A stretch of 12,289 nt of DNA from Thermoplasmatota archaeon (GCA_030612095.1 JAUWOO010000041.1:1-12289); one strand, 5' to 3'; positions 1-7,479 are shown, counted from the stretch's first letter. Notes: generated by a model not told the origin, from the sequence alone. Made by a program: numbers and translations.

Positions 1-677
1 ACTATTTTTTTAAAATCTTGATCTAAACCTTTTTTAAGTTCATTTAAACATTGATCAAGTGGTTTGCTTTTATGTTCCCCAATAGCCTTTTTAATTGCAC
101 AATATGAACAATTACCAAAACATCCTCTGGAAACACTTATATAAAATTTAGGTGTATTGGACAGATAATTGTAAATAAAAGACTTTTCATCAAATAGGAT
201 TCTTAGAATATGAATCTTAACTTTATTAAATATGTTTTCAGCCCATATTCGTTTTTGTAATACATCTTTTATTAAACCATTGAGCGTGCTAGTATCCAGG
301 TTTTTGTATACTGCATTTGCACTATCAATACAACCAAATTTTATCTTATTTTCCGGAAAGAAATTATCTATCTTGCTTAGTTCTTTGGTACCCATCGTTT
401 TTCCTTTAAAAATCTTATCCAGGTGTTCTCGGTTAATCGCAGGTAAGCATCCAGCTACGATCAATTCAGCATCATATTTCTGGAATTTTTTAATCGTTTC
501 AAGCGAATCAAATGCCATTTCATTAAAAACGGCACAACTGACAAAAATAATTATATCTGCATCCTTCGGTTTAGTAACAATTCTACAATTATTCTCCAAG
601 AAATAATTATAAATTTTTGTAGCATCCAATAATCTTCGTACACATACCGAATTGTTATAGATAAACACATTCTTCAT
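1..677 (-). CDS. Radical SAM protein with methylthiotransferase-like N-terminus (3' end cut by window)
   Basis: I translated 225 codons from ATG at 677 to the window edge with no stop. Three cysteines (C12; C48 in SCAV; C77 in AGCLP) fall where the UPF0004 domain of MiaB-type methylthiotransferases carries its second Fe-S cluster, and CFGNCSYC (C186, C190, C193) is the CxxxCxxC radical SAM cluster motif. The family moves sulfur or methylthio groups to tRNA or protein by radical chemistry; the substrate here is unknown. The first motif (SVC rather than GCxxN) is divergent, so a non-tRNA substrate is possible. The start is supported by AAGGTG 9 bases upstream. It begins 17 bases after the sulfatase stop, so the two are probably co-transcribed. 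The SAM-binding barrel and any TRAM domain lie outside the window. Sure of radical SAM; less sure of methylthiotransferase function. Confidence 0.85.
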   Translation of the reverse strand, partial: MKNVFIYNNSVCVRRLLDATKIYNYFLENNCRIVTKPKDADIIIFVSCAVFNEMAFDSLETIKKFQKYDAELIVAGCLPAINREHLDKIFKGKTMGTKELSKIDNFFPENKIKFGCIDSANAVYKNLDTSTLNGLIKDVLQKRIWAENIFNKVKIHILRILFDEKSFIYNYLSNTPKFYISVSRGCFGNCSYCAIKKAIGEHKSKPLDQCLNELKKGLDQDFKKI

Positions 678-694
678 GCTTGCATAACACCTTA

Positions 695-2170
695 TCAAAC
701 TTTATCCCTACTTGGATCTAATATCTTAGAGTATTGATCCGACGATGGCTTTAAAGCAACCATAGAGGAAGTTTCATCTTGAAAATCTGAGTAACCACTA
801 TGATACTCTGCATCAATTGGAGCGGAAAATTTAGAAAAAATTTTTCTATTTATGCTTATGATATCTAGCATTTTTCTTTTTTTCGAATAATCACTCAGAA
901 CAGAAATCATTTCTTGTTTTAAATTATGCACAAGATGCCGGTTTTTATCAGAAATATCTACTTCTTCCAAAGGATCATTTATAAGGTCATATAGTTCGCT
1001 TTTATCGGGGTCTGATTTATTTATTACAATTTTATATTTATCAGTCCTATTGGCAATATACGACCAAGAATTAATAATCGCCCCTTTATGAGATTTTGAG
1101 AAAAGATTTTCTCCAAAAAAACTAGCAGGTGTTGGTATATCAACAAGTTCACAAATAGTTGGACCTAGATCTAAGAGTTGAACTACCTTATTGATCTGCA
1201 TTCCTTTTTTTTCGATTCCAAAAAAGATAAGTGGCACATGAATAACTTCGTCATAGAGTCGGACCTTGAACTTTCCACCATGCCCAAGAATACCACAATG
1301 TTCTCCAAAAGCATCTCCATGATCAGCAGTTATTATTATAATACTATTCTCAAATAGATTCAATTCTTTTAGTTTTTCAAAAAGATCATGTATCGCCCCA
1401 TCAACATATTTTATTGTAAGATCATATAAATCAATCAATTTATGTATCTCATGTTTTGTGAGCTTATTTGGGAAATCTCTATATTTTGTAATCAGATACA
1501 ACATCTCTTTTTGATTATCATAAAAAGGGGAAGAGTATGGTTCGTGAACATCCATATAATGAATCCAAAGGAAAAATTTACTCCTTTGATTCTCAATCCA
1601 TTTAATTGCACATTTATTTATATCTTCTGCAGAGGGAATAATGAAATTCTCTTTAGGGGAAAAAAATTCAGGAAAGTCATATATAATTTTGTCATACATC
1701 GGATAAGCGAACTTATACATCCAGCCTTCTTCTTTTAACAATCTTCTGAAGTAGTTCATCCCATATTGTCTCATGCTTCCCATAAAAAGTCGGTATTTTT
1801 GTTTACAGGAAAGCATCATGTCAAATGTATCAAATCCCCTGGTTATGCTTTCCCCCTGAGTTATATCAAAACCAAATACCATAGGGTTTGGGGCAAAAGC
1901 AGCAGTAGCATATCCGTTTTTTTTCAATATACTCGCTATCGTTTCTTTAACATTTTTACCAATAGGTGGAATTCTTGATGTAATAAAAGATGGAACTGAA
2001 TAAGGCGTATATGGTGCATTAGAAAAAGCATTAGTAAATTTAACTCCATTTTTTGCCAAAGCATCGATAGTGGGAGAAATCTCTTTTGGATAACCCATAC
2101 AGTGAAGGTGATCTGCTCTTAAACAATCGATTGTAATAAATACAATATTTTTAAACACCTTTTTTTTCAT
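695..2170 (-). CDS. Sulfatase/alkaline phosphatase-superfamily hydrolase, serine type
   Basis: A 491-residue protein without signal peptide. Metal-site and catalytic features of the sulfatase fold are in order: IDCLRADH (D15) near the N-terminus, then TPxxD.LAxxGVxF; TPYSVPSF (S58) at the nucleophile position; MDVHEPY (206-212); TADHGDAFGEH (281-291, D283/H284); GHGGK (296-300); LYDExIHVPLI; and a C-terminal SELYDLINDPLE. The family hydrolyses sulfate or phosphate esters, or transfers phospho-groups. The nucleophile reads SVPSF where sulfatases have C/S-x-P-S-R: the residue would be a serine, and the Arg is replaced by Phe, so conversion to formylglycine is uncertain and a phosphoesterase role is possible. 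About 40 residues at the C-terminus (from 450) have no obvious family counterpart. It is cytoplasmic by appearance. It heads an operon with the radical SAM gene, with a palindrome just before its ATG. Confidence 0.88.
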   Translation of the reverse strand: MKKKVFKNIVFITIDCLRADHLHCMGYPKEISPTIDALAKNGVKFTNAFSNAPYTPYSVPSFITSRIPPIGKNVKETIASILKKNGYATAAFAPNPMVFGFDITQGESITRGFDTFDMMLSCKQKYRLFMGSMRQYGMNYFRRLLKEEGWMYKFAYPMYDKIIYDFPEFFSPKENFIIPSAEDINKCAIKWIENQRSKFFLWIHYMDVHEPYSSPFYDNQKEMLYLITKYRDFPNKLTKHEIHKLIDLYDLTIKYVDGAIHDLFEKLKELNLFENSIIIITADHGDAFGEHCGILGHGGKFKVRLYDEVIHVPLIFFGIEKKGMQINKVVQLLDLGPTICELVDIPTPASFFGENLFSKSHKGAIINSWSYIANRTDKYKIVINKSDPDKSELYDLINDPLEEVDISDKNRHLVHNLKQEMISVLSDYSKKRKMLDIISINRKIFSKFSAPIDAEYHSGYSDFQDETSSMVALKPSSDQYSKILDPSRDKV

Positions 2171-2197
2171 ATCAAATTATATTTGATTTCATCAAAT
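2171..2197 (-). promoter_or_regulatory. Putative operator at the sulfatase promoter
   Basis: A perfect inverted repeat, ATCAAAT-TAT-ATTTGAT (2171-2187), touches the sulfatase ATG at 2170, and a third half-site ATCAAAT lies at 2191-2197. A weak TATA-like CTTAAATTT on the minus strand (about 2194-2202) places the transcript start inside the palindrome. A bound protein would therefore block initiation. The winged-helix regulator encoded immediately upstream is the obvious candidate; this pairing is inference. Confidence 0.5.
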
Positions 2198-2249
2198 TTA
2201 AGAGTTATAGGCCAATATTCGTCATAAAAATCCTTTTTTGATATTTATT

Positions 2250-2268
2250 AATATTTTATCAAAATATT
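2250..2268. repeat. Short perfect inverted repeat downstream of the regulator gene
   Basis: AATATTTT-ATC-AAAATATT forms 8-base arms with a 3-base loop and begins two bases past the stop codon of the winged-helix gene. It may be a weak transcript-end hairpin or a protein-binding palindrome. There is no adjoining long T tract on the minus strand, so a terminator role is uncertain. Confidence 0.4.
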
Positions 2269-2269
2269 A

Positions 2270-2915
2270 TTAATGGTATGGATGGGGGAATATCTCAAGA
2301 AGATATTCATATATTTCATCAACATCAGATGAACCGTCAATTCCTGATCTTATTGGAACTCCATCAGGTATCACATATTTAACCCAGTTTAGAAGATACT
2401 TTGCCATCATATCATCTAATAACAGACTTTTTTCATATTTTATTAACAGCTCATACATTGTTTTCTGATTTTTTATCTTATATACTATTTTATGAGCAAC
2501 ATGGTGCCTACAGATAATATCCAAATCTATTAATTTCGTTAAATGGTAGGATACCGTTGTTGGTGGTTTATCCAATTCTTTACTAATTGTCCCACGTGAA
2601 TTTTCAGGATAGAGAAATAAAAATAGAATGATTTTGCGAGGAATGCTCTGTCGAATTAAGGAAAGAATTTCCTTGTCCCTATTCCCAACTGTTTTTGCAA
2701 CATAATACCAATGGTACCCCTTTTCGGACTTTATAAATATCAAATCCCGTTTTTCAAGAAATCTAAGATGATAATTTATTGTTGTCTTCGGAATTTTCAA
2801 TTCTCTGCAAATTCTTCTTAAGTGCAAACCAGGATACTTCAGAATAAAATTATATATTCTTCTCCTTGTTTCCAGTTTTAATAACTCTTCCTTTTCCGTT
2901 AAATCTACCTCTCAT
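2270..2915 (-). CDS. Tandem winged-helix (ArsR-like) transcriptional regulator; start uncertain
   Basis: The protein has two winged-helix DNA-binding domains: LRRICRELKIPKTTINYHLR near the N-terminus, and GTISKELDKPPTTVSYHLTK about 68 residues on. This is a common architecture of archaeal regulators. The C-terminal 60 residues have no recognised motif. The first in-frame canonical start is TTG at 2827, but the same frame continues upstream and encodes the expected first helix (LETRRRIYNFILKYPG), with no ATG, GTG or TTG until a TGA at 2914-2912. An ATG at 2915-2913 overlaps that TGA one base out of frame, and a TATA box 29 bases before it would give a leaderless transcript starting there. The likely full product therefore starts at the 2915 ATG with a one-base discrepancy right after it (sequencing error or real frameshift). 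The coordinates reflect that choice; the safe minimal frame is 2270-2827. Confidence 0.75.
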
Positions 2916-2936
2916 TCTACTAATTTAATTGATATT

Positions 2937-2949
2937 CGATATATATAAG
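2937..2949 (-). promoter_or_regulatory. Archaeal TATA box of the winged-helix regulator gene
   Basis: The minus strand reads CTTATATATATCG. Its centre is about 29 bases from the ATG at 2915, which predicts a leaderless or near-leaderless transcript. This is the main positional argument for a start well upstream of the TTG at 2827. Confidence 0.55.
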
Positions 2950-2983
2950 TTCTTTCCAATATTTTTATATATTATTTTAGTTT

Positions 2984-4270
2984 TTAAATATTATCAATTC
3001 GTTCAAAACTAAATTTAATTTTTGGACGAGGTGCCAACTGTATACAAGTAAACACCTTTTTCATGAAGTAATGTGATCTCAAATCAAACGAAATACCTAC
3101 ACCTTCCGGTGGTTTTAAAAAAGTTATTTTTAGAGAATTATGCCCAAATTTAGATACCTGTCGCTGAGGTTCCATTTTACATACCCCCGTAAGTTTTGTA
3201 GTGTTTATTCCATCTGAATGATATCCTTCGACAATGCCTGGGGCTTCACAAATAATAAATCCCTTCCAGTACTTTTCCTTCGGAAATCGCGCTATATATT
3301 CTCTTGCATCTGTTGTCATTTTAAAACGTAAATGTATTTTTTCTTTTCCTTTTGTACCCGTTATTTCTAGATCTGATGGATAGACGAAATCATATTTATC
3401 TGAAGTTCTTGTTTTTTTGTAATTAAAATTAAGATTATAGAATTCTGTATATTTTTTTCCATCTTTTGAGAGGATCAAAGTTCCTGCCACTGGCCCCCCC
3501 ATTAGCCAAAATAATATATTTCCATAGAATAGTGTCCACCCATTGTCAAGTAGTGCCCATGCCCAGTCATAGCCAAATGGATTGTTTTCTGTACTAAATA
3601 TTATTGAGTTTGGAATCCTTATTTTGCGATTGAGTAGACACCAGCCAGCAAGTTTTGAATATATTGAAATAGTTTTTTTGAGTTCTGGAACATTTGATAT
3701 TGGACTGTCATATAGAAAATCTCCCCAGACATGTTCGAAATAGCCCTCACCCGCTATTTTAAAGGTTTTATCTTTTATGTTCATTGTCCCAGAAAGATCA
3801 CATTTCGGTATGAATCCATATCTATATGATCCAAGGCCCATAGGTAGCCATCCACCTGTAATCTGTTGCGCGACCCAATGTGGCAGTGCCTCCGCATGAT
3901 AGTTCATATGTAGCTTGATATCGTTTTTTTTATCATTAAAATATATTTTATAATCTGGATATGACCCTTTCATAAAAGAATCTTCGTAACTAACGTCAAA
4001 AATATCTTTGGCAGATTCTAACTTATCTGAATTATTGCGAGAATAATAACTAAACTGCTTGTTATTATCCAAATCAAAAAGTGATGTATGGAGTATAGAA
4101 CCTAATTTAGGTTTTTCAAACCATTCTGTAAAAGTTACCTTATGACTCCATTTTTTATTATCTTCAACTGTTTTAAAAAATGCCTGTGCACACCACCATT
4201 CCAATAAACTTGGAAAATGCTCTTTTTCATCCTGAGGGGTCCATGGGTTTACTGGATTTTTACTAGTCAT
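2984..4270 (-). CDS. AttH/CrtC-like lipocalin-fold protein (carotenoid 1,2-hydratase-related family)
   Basis: A 428-residue protein rich in beta-strand patterns, without signal peptide. The N-terminal SLLEWWCAQAFF, the central GEGYFEHVWGDF (174-185), and the following DWAWALLDNGWTLFYG (235-250) resemble the AttH-like tandem lipocalin family, which includes hydroxyneurosporene synthase CrtC. CrtC-type members hydrate isoprenoid double bonds; many relatives have unknown substrates. The HxWG-type motif is present as EHVWG. It lies 130 bases after the radical SAM gene, has its own TATA box and is followed by the regulator gene. An isoprenoid or other hydrophobic substrate is plausible but is inferred from family only. 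No carotenoid desaturase or synthase genes are in the window. Confident of family resemblance, not of reaction. Confidence 0.72.
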   Translation of the reverse strand: MTSKNPVNPWTPQDEKEHFPSLLEWWCAQAFFKTVEDNKKWSHKVTFTEWFEKPKLGSILHTSLFDLDNNKQFSYYSRNNSDKLESAKDIFDVSYEDSFMKGSYPDYKIYFNDKKNDIKLHMNYHAEALPHWVAQQITGGWLPMGLGSYRYGFIPKCDLSGTMNIKDKTFKIAGEGYFEHVWGDFLYDSPISNVPELKKTISIYSKLAGWCLLNRKIRIPNSIIFSTENNPFGYDWAWALLDNGWTLFYGNILFWLMGGPVAGTLILSKDGKKYTEFYNLNFNYKKTRTSDKYDFVYPSDLEITGTKGKEKIHLRFKMTTDAREYIARFPKEKYWKGFIICEAPGIVEGYHSDGINTTKLTGVCKMEPQRQVSKFGHNSLKITFLKPPEGVGISFDLRSHYFMKKVFTCIQLAPRPKIKFSFERIDNI

Positions 4271-4296
4271 ATCTTTAATAGATATTATTTAATTCC

Positions 4297-4305
4297 ATAT
4301 TTAAA
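4297..4305 (-). promoter_or_regulatory. TATA box of the AttH-like gene
   Basis: TTTAAATAT on the minus strand is centred 31 bases before the ATG at 4270. The predicted start of transcription leaves a leader of about 5 bases, and no Shine-Dalgarno sequence is seen, consistent with a leaderless mRNA. Confidence 0.6.
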
Positions 4306-4400
4306 GATGAGTAGGAAATAATTTTTGATAATTGCGTGTAGATGCACCATACTCAATCTTTGGAAATACCAGTGGAATTTTCATAGATTTTTACAATCAC

Positions 4401-5696
4401 TTATTGTTTTTGCTTATTGAATTTCTCGTTCTTATAAAATGATCTTATGCCCATGTTAATTGCAAAATTAGTCAACGAGCCAACCGGATCAAACTTATTT
4501 GTATGAAAACTTCTTCTGAACGAATTTTTAATTGAATAGAAGTCAAGTGCGATTCTATGTATCCCTTCCAGGAGTTCTTCCTCCGACATATTTTTTGGTT
4601 TTAAATTAACTTTTCCTTCTTCGTATTGTGACCAATCATAGCATGTTATTCTTCCCTCTCTTTCAAGACGATCAAATAATCGGGTGCCGGGATATGGTGT
4701 TATGATGCTGAAAGATGCTTCCTCTAATTTCCAATCATACATTGACTGAAGAGTCTTGTCAAAAATGTCTGGAGTATCATGATCCAATCCAAAAATAAAG
4801 AACCCTGTTACCTGCATACCATGGTCCTGAATTTTTTTTATGGCTTTTCCGTAGTTCTCCACCTTATTCGTTCCTTTGCCTGCCTGGTTTATGTTTTCTT
4901 GCGAAATGGACTCTATGCCTAAATACCACTTGACTACTCCCGCTTCACTTGACAATCTTAAAAATTCATCATCACGGGATAGAACATTTATATTTCCAAA
5001 ACAATCAAATTTTTTATTAACTTCCACCATACCCTTGAAAAGCTGTTTTGAATATTTTGGATTTATAGTTAAAGATGCATCAGCAAAAAATATTCTTTTT
5101 GCTTTAATTATTTTCATTTCATCAATTATGTTTTCCACCGGTCTACCTCGAAATATCTTACCCTCAATTACGTTCATTGCACAGAATTCACACCCAGTTG
5201 GACATCCACGTGAAGCTTGGATGGCTTCAGAAAAAGGCGTGTACACTCCAATGTCATGCCTTGCAGGTGGAATCTCTTCAGCTTTTACAACTCTGTCTCC
5301 CTTGTAGAATGGTTTTAGCTTGCCATTTTCCAGATCTTTTAATAGTTGAGGCCACGTGAGTTCTGCTTCGCCTATGACTACACTATCTGCATGCTGTTTT
5401 GCCTCTTCAGGCAGTAGCGATGCATGGTAGCCTCCAAAGACAACAGGTATTCCCTTTTTTCTGAATATATTTGAAATTTCATACCCTCTTAAGGAGTTAT
5501 AGGTAAGACAAGAAATACTTACAAGATCGTAGTGTTTATCGAAATTAATTTTTTCATATCTCTCATCTATAATTTTAACATCATGTCCCCTGGGAGTAAT
5601 ACCTGCTATTTGTTGAAGAGTCAAACAAGGATATGAAATTTTAGAAAAAAGACTCCTTTTGGGATTTGGATGTGGCATGACTAATAATATTCTCAT
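4401..5696 (-). CDS. Cobalamin-domain (B12-binding) radical SAM enzyme
   Basis: A 431-residue protein with the classic two-part layout. Residues 1-125 form a B12-binding-like Rossmann domain (MRILLVMPHPN; VVFGGYHASLLPEEA, 85-99; DSVVIGEAE, 104-112). This is followed by the radical SAM core with CPTGCEFC (C165, C169, C172), GIES (260-263), GFFIFGLDHDTP (298-309) and TPYPGTRL (333-340). The family includes methylases and cyclases acting on unactivated carbons (BchE, hopanoid methylases, archaeal tetraether ring synthases); which of these, if any, applies here cannot be told. The start is supported by AGGAGA 5 bases before the ATG. The last 40 residues are basic. It is the first gene of the leftward series and precedes the AttH-like gene by 130 bases, suggesting but not proving a shared hydrophobic substrate. 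It is cytoplasmic, with no membrane segments. Confidence 0.9.
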   Translation of the reverse strand: MRILLVMPHPNPKRSLFSKISYPCLTLQQIAGITPRGHDVKIIDERYEKINFDKHYDLVSISCLTYNSLRGYEISNIFRKKGIPVVFGGYHASLLPEEAKQHADSVVIGEAELTWPQLLKDLENGKLKPFYKGDRVVKAEEIPPARHDIGVYTPFSEAIQASRGCPTGCEFCAMNVIEGKIFRGRPVENIIDEMKIIKAKRIFFADASLTINPKYSKQLFKGMVEVNKKFDCFGNINVLSRDDEFLRLSSEAGVVKWYLGIESISQENINQAGKGTNKVENYGKAIKKIQDHGMQVTGFFIFGLDHDTPDIFDKTLQSMYDWKLEEASFSIITPYPGTRLFDRLEREGRITCYDWSQYEEGKVNLKPKNMSEEELLEGIHRIALDFYSIKNSFRRSFHTNKFDPVGSLTNFAINMGIRSFYKNEKFNKQKQ

Positions 5697-5701
5697 AGAG
5701 T

Positions 5702-5707
5702 TTCTCC
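5702..5707 (-). promoter_or_regulatory. Ribosome binding site of the cobalamin radical SAM gene
   Basis: AGGAGA on the minus strand sits 5 bases before the ATG at 5696. It is one of the clear Shine-Dalgarno sequences in a window where several genes seem leaderless, and it fits the long leader implied by the distant TATA box. Confidence 0.6.
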
Positions 5708-5840
5708 TAATTTCTTACTAAACTAATCTTTAGGATTTAAGTAATAAATCGTTATTGTCCCCATATATTGAGGCAGTAGATTAACGTTTTCTTAAATCTA
5801 CTCAGATGGTATCTATTATTATATCACATAATTGATAAAT

Positions 5841-5850
5841 AATATTTAAA
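5841..5850 (-). promoter_or_regulatory. Probable TATA box upstream of the radical SAM gene
   Basis: TTTAAATATT on the minus strand. Transcription would begin near 5820, giving an untranslated leader of about 120 bases before the Shine-Dalgarno. The stretch 5708-5908 holds no other gene that I can see. Confidence 0.4.
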
Positions 5851-5908
5851 CTTTAACGTAATCCAAACAAAAAATCCCCCTGACATTTGTGACGTGGAAG
5901 AAAATATA

Positions 5909-6049
5909 TTAAAAACCTAAGCTGGACATATTGCAACGTTTGACTGCCTGCACAATTTTATCATAAATACAGTTTTTGTCACAGGTATAATTGAGTCTTT
6001 CCGATATTTTATAGAGATTGAAAAATAACCAGGAATTGCAATGGCAAGA
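5909..6049 (-). pseudogene. Cysteine-containing open segment without start codon, possible gene relic
   Basis: Between a TAA at 6052-6050 and a TAA at 5911-5909 one minus-strand frame stays open for 46 codons. It ends ERLNYTCDKNCIYDK then IVQAVKRCNMSSLGF, which reads like ordinary protein. It contains SCHC and TCDKNC, a CxC plus CxxxC spacing that could be a metal site. There is no ATG, GTG or TTG before an internal GTG past the cysteines, so it cannot be a whole gene as it stands. It lies in the 378-base gap between the unknown 293-residue gene and the radical SAM gene. I do not recognise the family; chance cannot be excluded. Confidence 0.25.
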
Positions 6050-6074
6050 TTATCTCATCTAACAAATGTCATAT

Positions 6075-6956
6075 CTATGTGTAACCAGATGTATCTTTCT
6101 TATTAGTTGTCTGCCAAGAATATTCACTAACATCATGGGACTTGTGACTGTCAATAGCTTTTAGAGATTGAATTTTAGACAGAACATATTTGGTAAAGAT
6201 ATCAATATCTTTTACCTCGCCATATAATGAGCTAAATATTATGTCCATTCTTCCTATAACACTAATTCCTCTTATTTTTTCCATCAGATTTCTTGGAATG
6301 AAGAAAAGAAGTAATGTATCTTTCAGGGCTTCATGTAATTCATGGTCTTTTTGTCCATGTTCCAACAGTTTAAGAATTGGTACTAATGTGTCATAACTTT
6401 TAAACCATCTTATTGCGTTTTTAAATTCAGCCTCATCAAAAAGTTCTTTCATTTCATTTATTAGATCTTCGTATTGTTCAATGGTCTTGAGTTTATCTTC
6501 GACGTACGCGCCTAGAGTGGTTAAAATCTTATTTTTTAAATAAAATGTTGACCAATAATCCAAATTCATGATGATGATGTAGAACAAAGAAGACAAGCCA
6601 AAATTAATGTCTATGTTTATATTGCTGATAAGATATCTAAAGAAATTTGATCTCAATAATTTTTTTAAAATATGCCGTTCAAGATTCGTTAATACTATTT
6701 TCTGCTCTATTATAGACATGAGCGGTTCAAGTCTTGCATAAATAATGTTTTGATCCTCCCCCTCACCTTGGACGCGATCTATTTTAAGAATACTCCTCTC
6801 AATTAATTTTTCACTTTTTATAGCACGATTTACCCTGTTACTATGCTTTCCAAAAATCTTTTTATCCATTTGATAAACGTTGTATTTCCCAGGGGAAATG
6901 AATGCATAATAGTATACTTTTGCTGCTATCTCTTGGTTTCTAATCACATGTATCAC
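6075..6956 (-). CDS. Hypothetical protein, third gene of the HicBA operon
   Basis: A 293-residue protein that I do not recognise. It starts at GTG, 9 bases after the HicA stop, with no Shine-Dalgarno, so translation probably follows from the upstream genes. Residues 20-60 (SPGKYNVYQMDKKIFGK, then NRVNRAIKSEKLI) have the look of a small DNA-binding helix-turn-helix followed by a basic stretch. Residues 85-150 are strongly hydrophobic helices (FGLSSLFYIIIMNLDYW at about 119-135) without charged flanks typical of a transmembrane protein. The rest is a set of amphipathic Leu/Ile/Lys-rich helices, and the tail is polar. The position suggests a regulatory or accessory part in the toxin-antitoxin operon, but no function is claimed. 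Base composition matches the neighbours. Confidence 0.75.
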   Translation of the reverse strand: MIHVIRNQEIAAKVYYYAFISPGKYNVYQMDKKIFGKHSNRVNRAIKSEKLIERSILKIDRVQGEGEDQNIIYARLEPLMSIIEQKIVLTNLERHILKKLLRSNFFRYLISNINIDINFGLSSLFYIIIMNLDYWSTFYLKNKILTTLGAYVEDKLKTIEQYEDLINEMKELFDEAEFKNAIRWFKSYDTLVPILKLLEHGQKDHELHEALKDTLLLFFIPRNLMEKIRGISVIGRMDIIFSSLYGEVKDIDIFTKYVLSKIQSLKAIDSHKSHDVSEYSWQTTNKKDTSGYT

Positions 6957-6965
6957 ATATTTTAA

Positions 6966-7205
6966 TTATTTCTTCTCAGCCTTCTTGAATTCCTCTGCCA
7001 TAAGTCCCCTCATGAGGTTTGCACACCCCTTGGCCTCGGCACCAGCCATTCTGGTTATATCAGATTCTAGTATGGGTCTGAGTTTTCCTTGTTTCGTCTT
7101 TTTAATTAACACTACATGGCTACCTTTTTGACGGCTTTTAATAAAACCAAATTGTACAAGAATTCTAATAAGTTCATGCCCCGATAATCTTGGAAGTTTT
7201 ACCAT
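6966..7205 (-). CDS. hicA: HicA-type mRNA interferase toxin, atypical C-terminus
   Basis: A 79-residue protein with the HicA N-terminus: MVKLPRLSGHELIRILVQFGF, then RQKGSHVVL. H30 in GSH is the catalytic histidine of the double-stranded-RNA-binding-like fold that cleaves mRNA. The usual second half (V-P-x-H, then GTLxxIL) is missing; instead there is GKLRPILESDITRMAGAEAK and a Lys/Ala/Glu-rich end. This may be a divergent subfamily or a degraded C-terminus. The gene overlaps the end of HicB by 32 bases, so antitoxin is made first and translation is coupled. The order HicB then HicA is the reverse of the classic arrangement but is not rare. Confident of family, unsure of activity. Confidence 0.8.
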   Translation of the reverse strand: MVKLPRLSGHELIRILVQFGFIKSRQKGSHVVLIKKTKQGKLRPILESDITRMAGAEAKGCANLMRGLMAEEFKKAEKK

Positions 7206-7407
7206 ATGAAGTTACCTCAAAAAACGAGACAAATGGTTTTGATGTTTTTTTCGTTGGAAACTCTCCCAGATATAATCCTGTTGCTTCCTTTAAATTTTTA
7301 ATTGCCTCTTCCATGGTTTTTCCTTGTGATATCGTTCCAATTTCAGGACATTCAGTAACATAATACTTTTTTTCTTTATGAACAACGACGCTAAAGATAT
7401 GATTCAC
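7174..7407 (-). CDS. hicB: HicB-type antitoxin
   Basis: A 77-residue protein whose first 50 residues are a clear HicB/UPF0150 fold: FSVVVHKEKKYYVTECPEIG, then ISQGKTMEEAIKNLKEATGLYL. It normally binds HicA and masks its active site. No separate DNA-binding domain is seen after it, so it is the short form and transcriptional autoregulation would need a partner. The start is GTG at 7407; a TATA box 28 bases before it suggests a leaderless transcript. The last residues are read through the start of hicA, an overlap that fixes the stoichiometry in favour of antitoxin. First gene of an operon hicB-hicA-unknown. Confidence 0.85.
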   Translation of the reverse strand: MNHIFSVVVHKEKKYYVTECPEIGTISQGKTMEEAIKNLKEATGLYLGEFPTKKTSKPFVSFFEVTSYGKTSKIIGA

Positions 7408-7430
7408 GTTAACATAATAGGTTTTTGCGG

Positions 7431-7440
7431 TATTTAATTT
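7431..7440 (-). promoter_or_regulatory. TATA box of the hicBA operon
   Basis: AAATTAAATA on the minus strand is centred about 28 bases before the GTG start at 7407, matching archaeal leaderless spacing. No clear palindromic operator is visible between it and the start. Confidence 0.5.
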
Positions 7441-7479
7441 TTCTCATCGGGTTTCCAGAAAATTTAAAAAAAATTAATA

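Noticed and set aside
232..606. Plus-strand open frame of 124 codons at the left edge
   Set aside because: It is antisense to the radical SAM gene, whose cysteine motifs identify the true coding strand.
1..677. Anaerobic sulfatase-maturating enzyme next to a serine-type sulfatase
   Set aside because: The N-terminal 180 residues precede the CxxxCxxC motif and carry UPF0004-like cysteines, unlike maturases in which the motif lies near the N-terminus.
6966..7080. Frameshift explanation for the odd HicA C-terminus
   Set aside because: One alternative frame gives a faint PHEGT-like match but ends early and does not restore the usual GTLxxIL motif, so a divergent C-terminus is kept as the reading.
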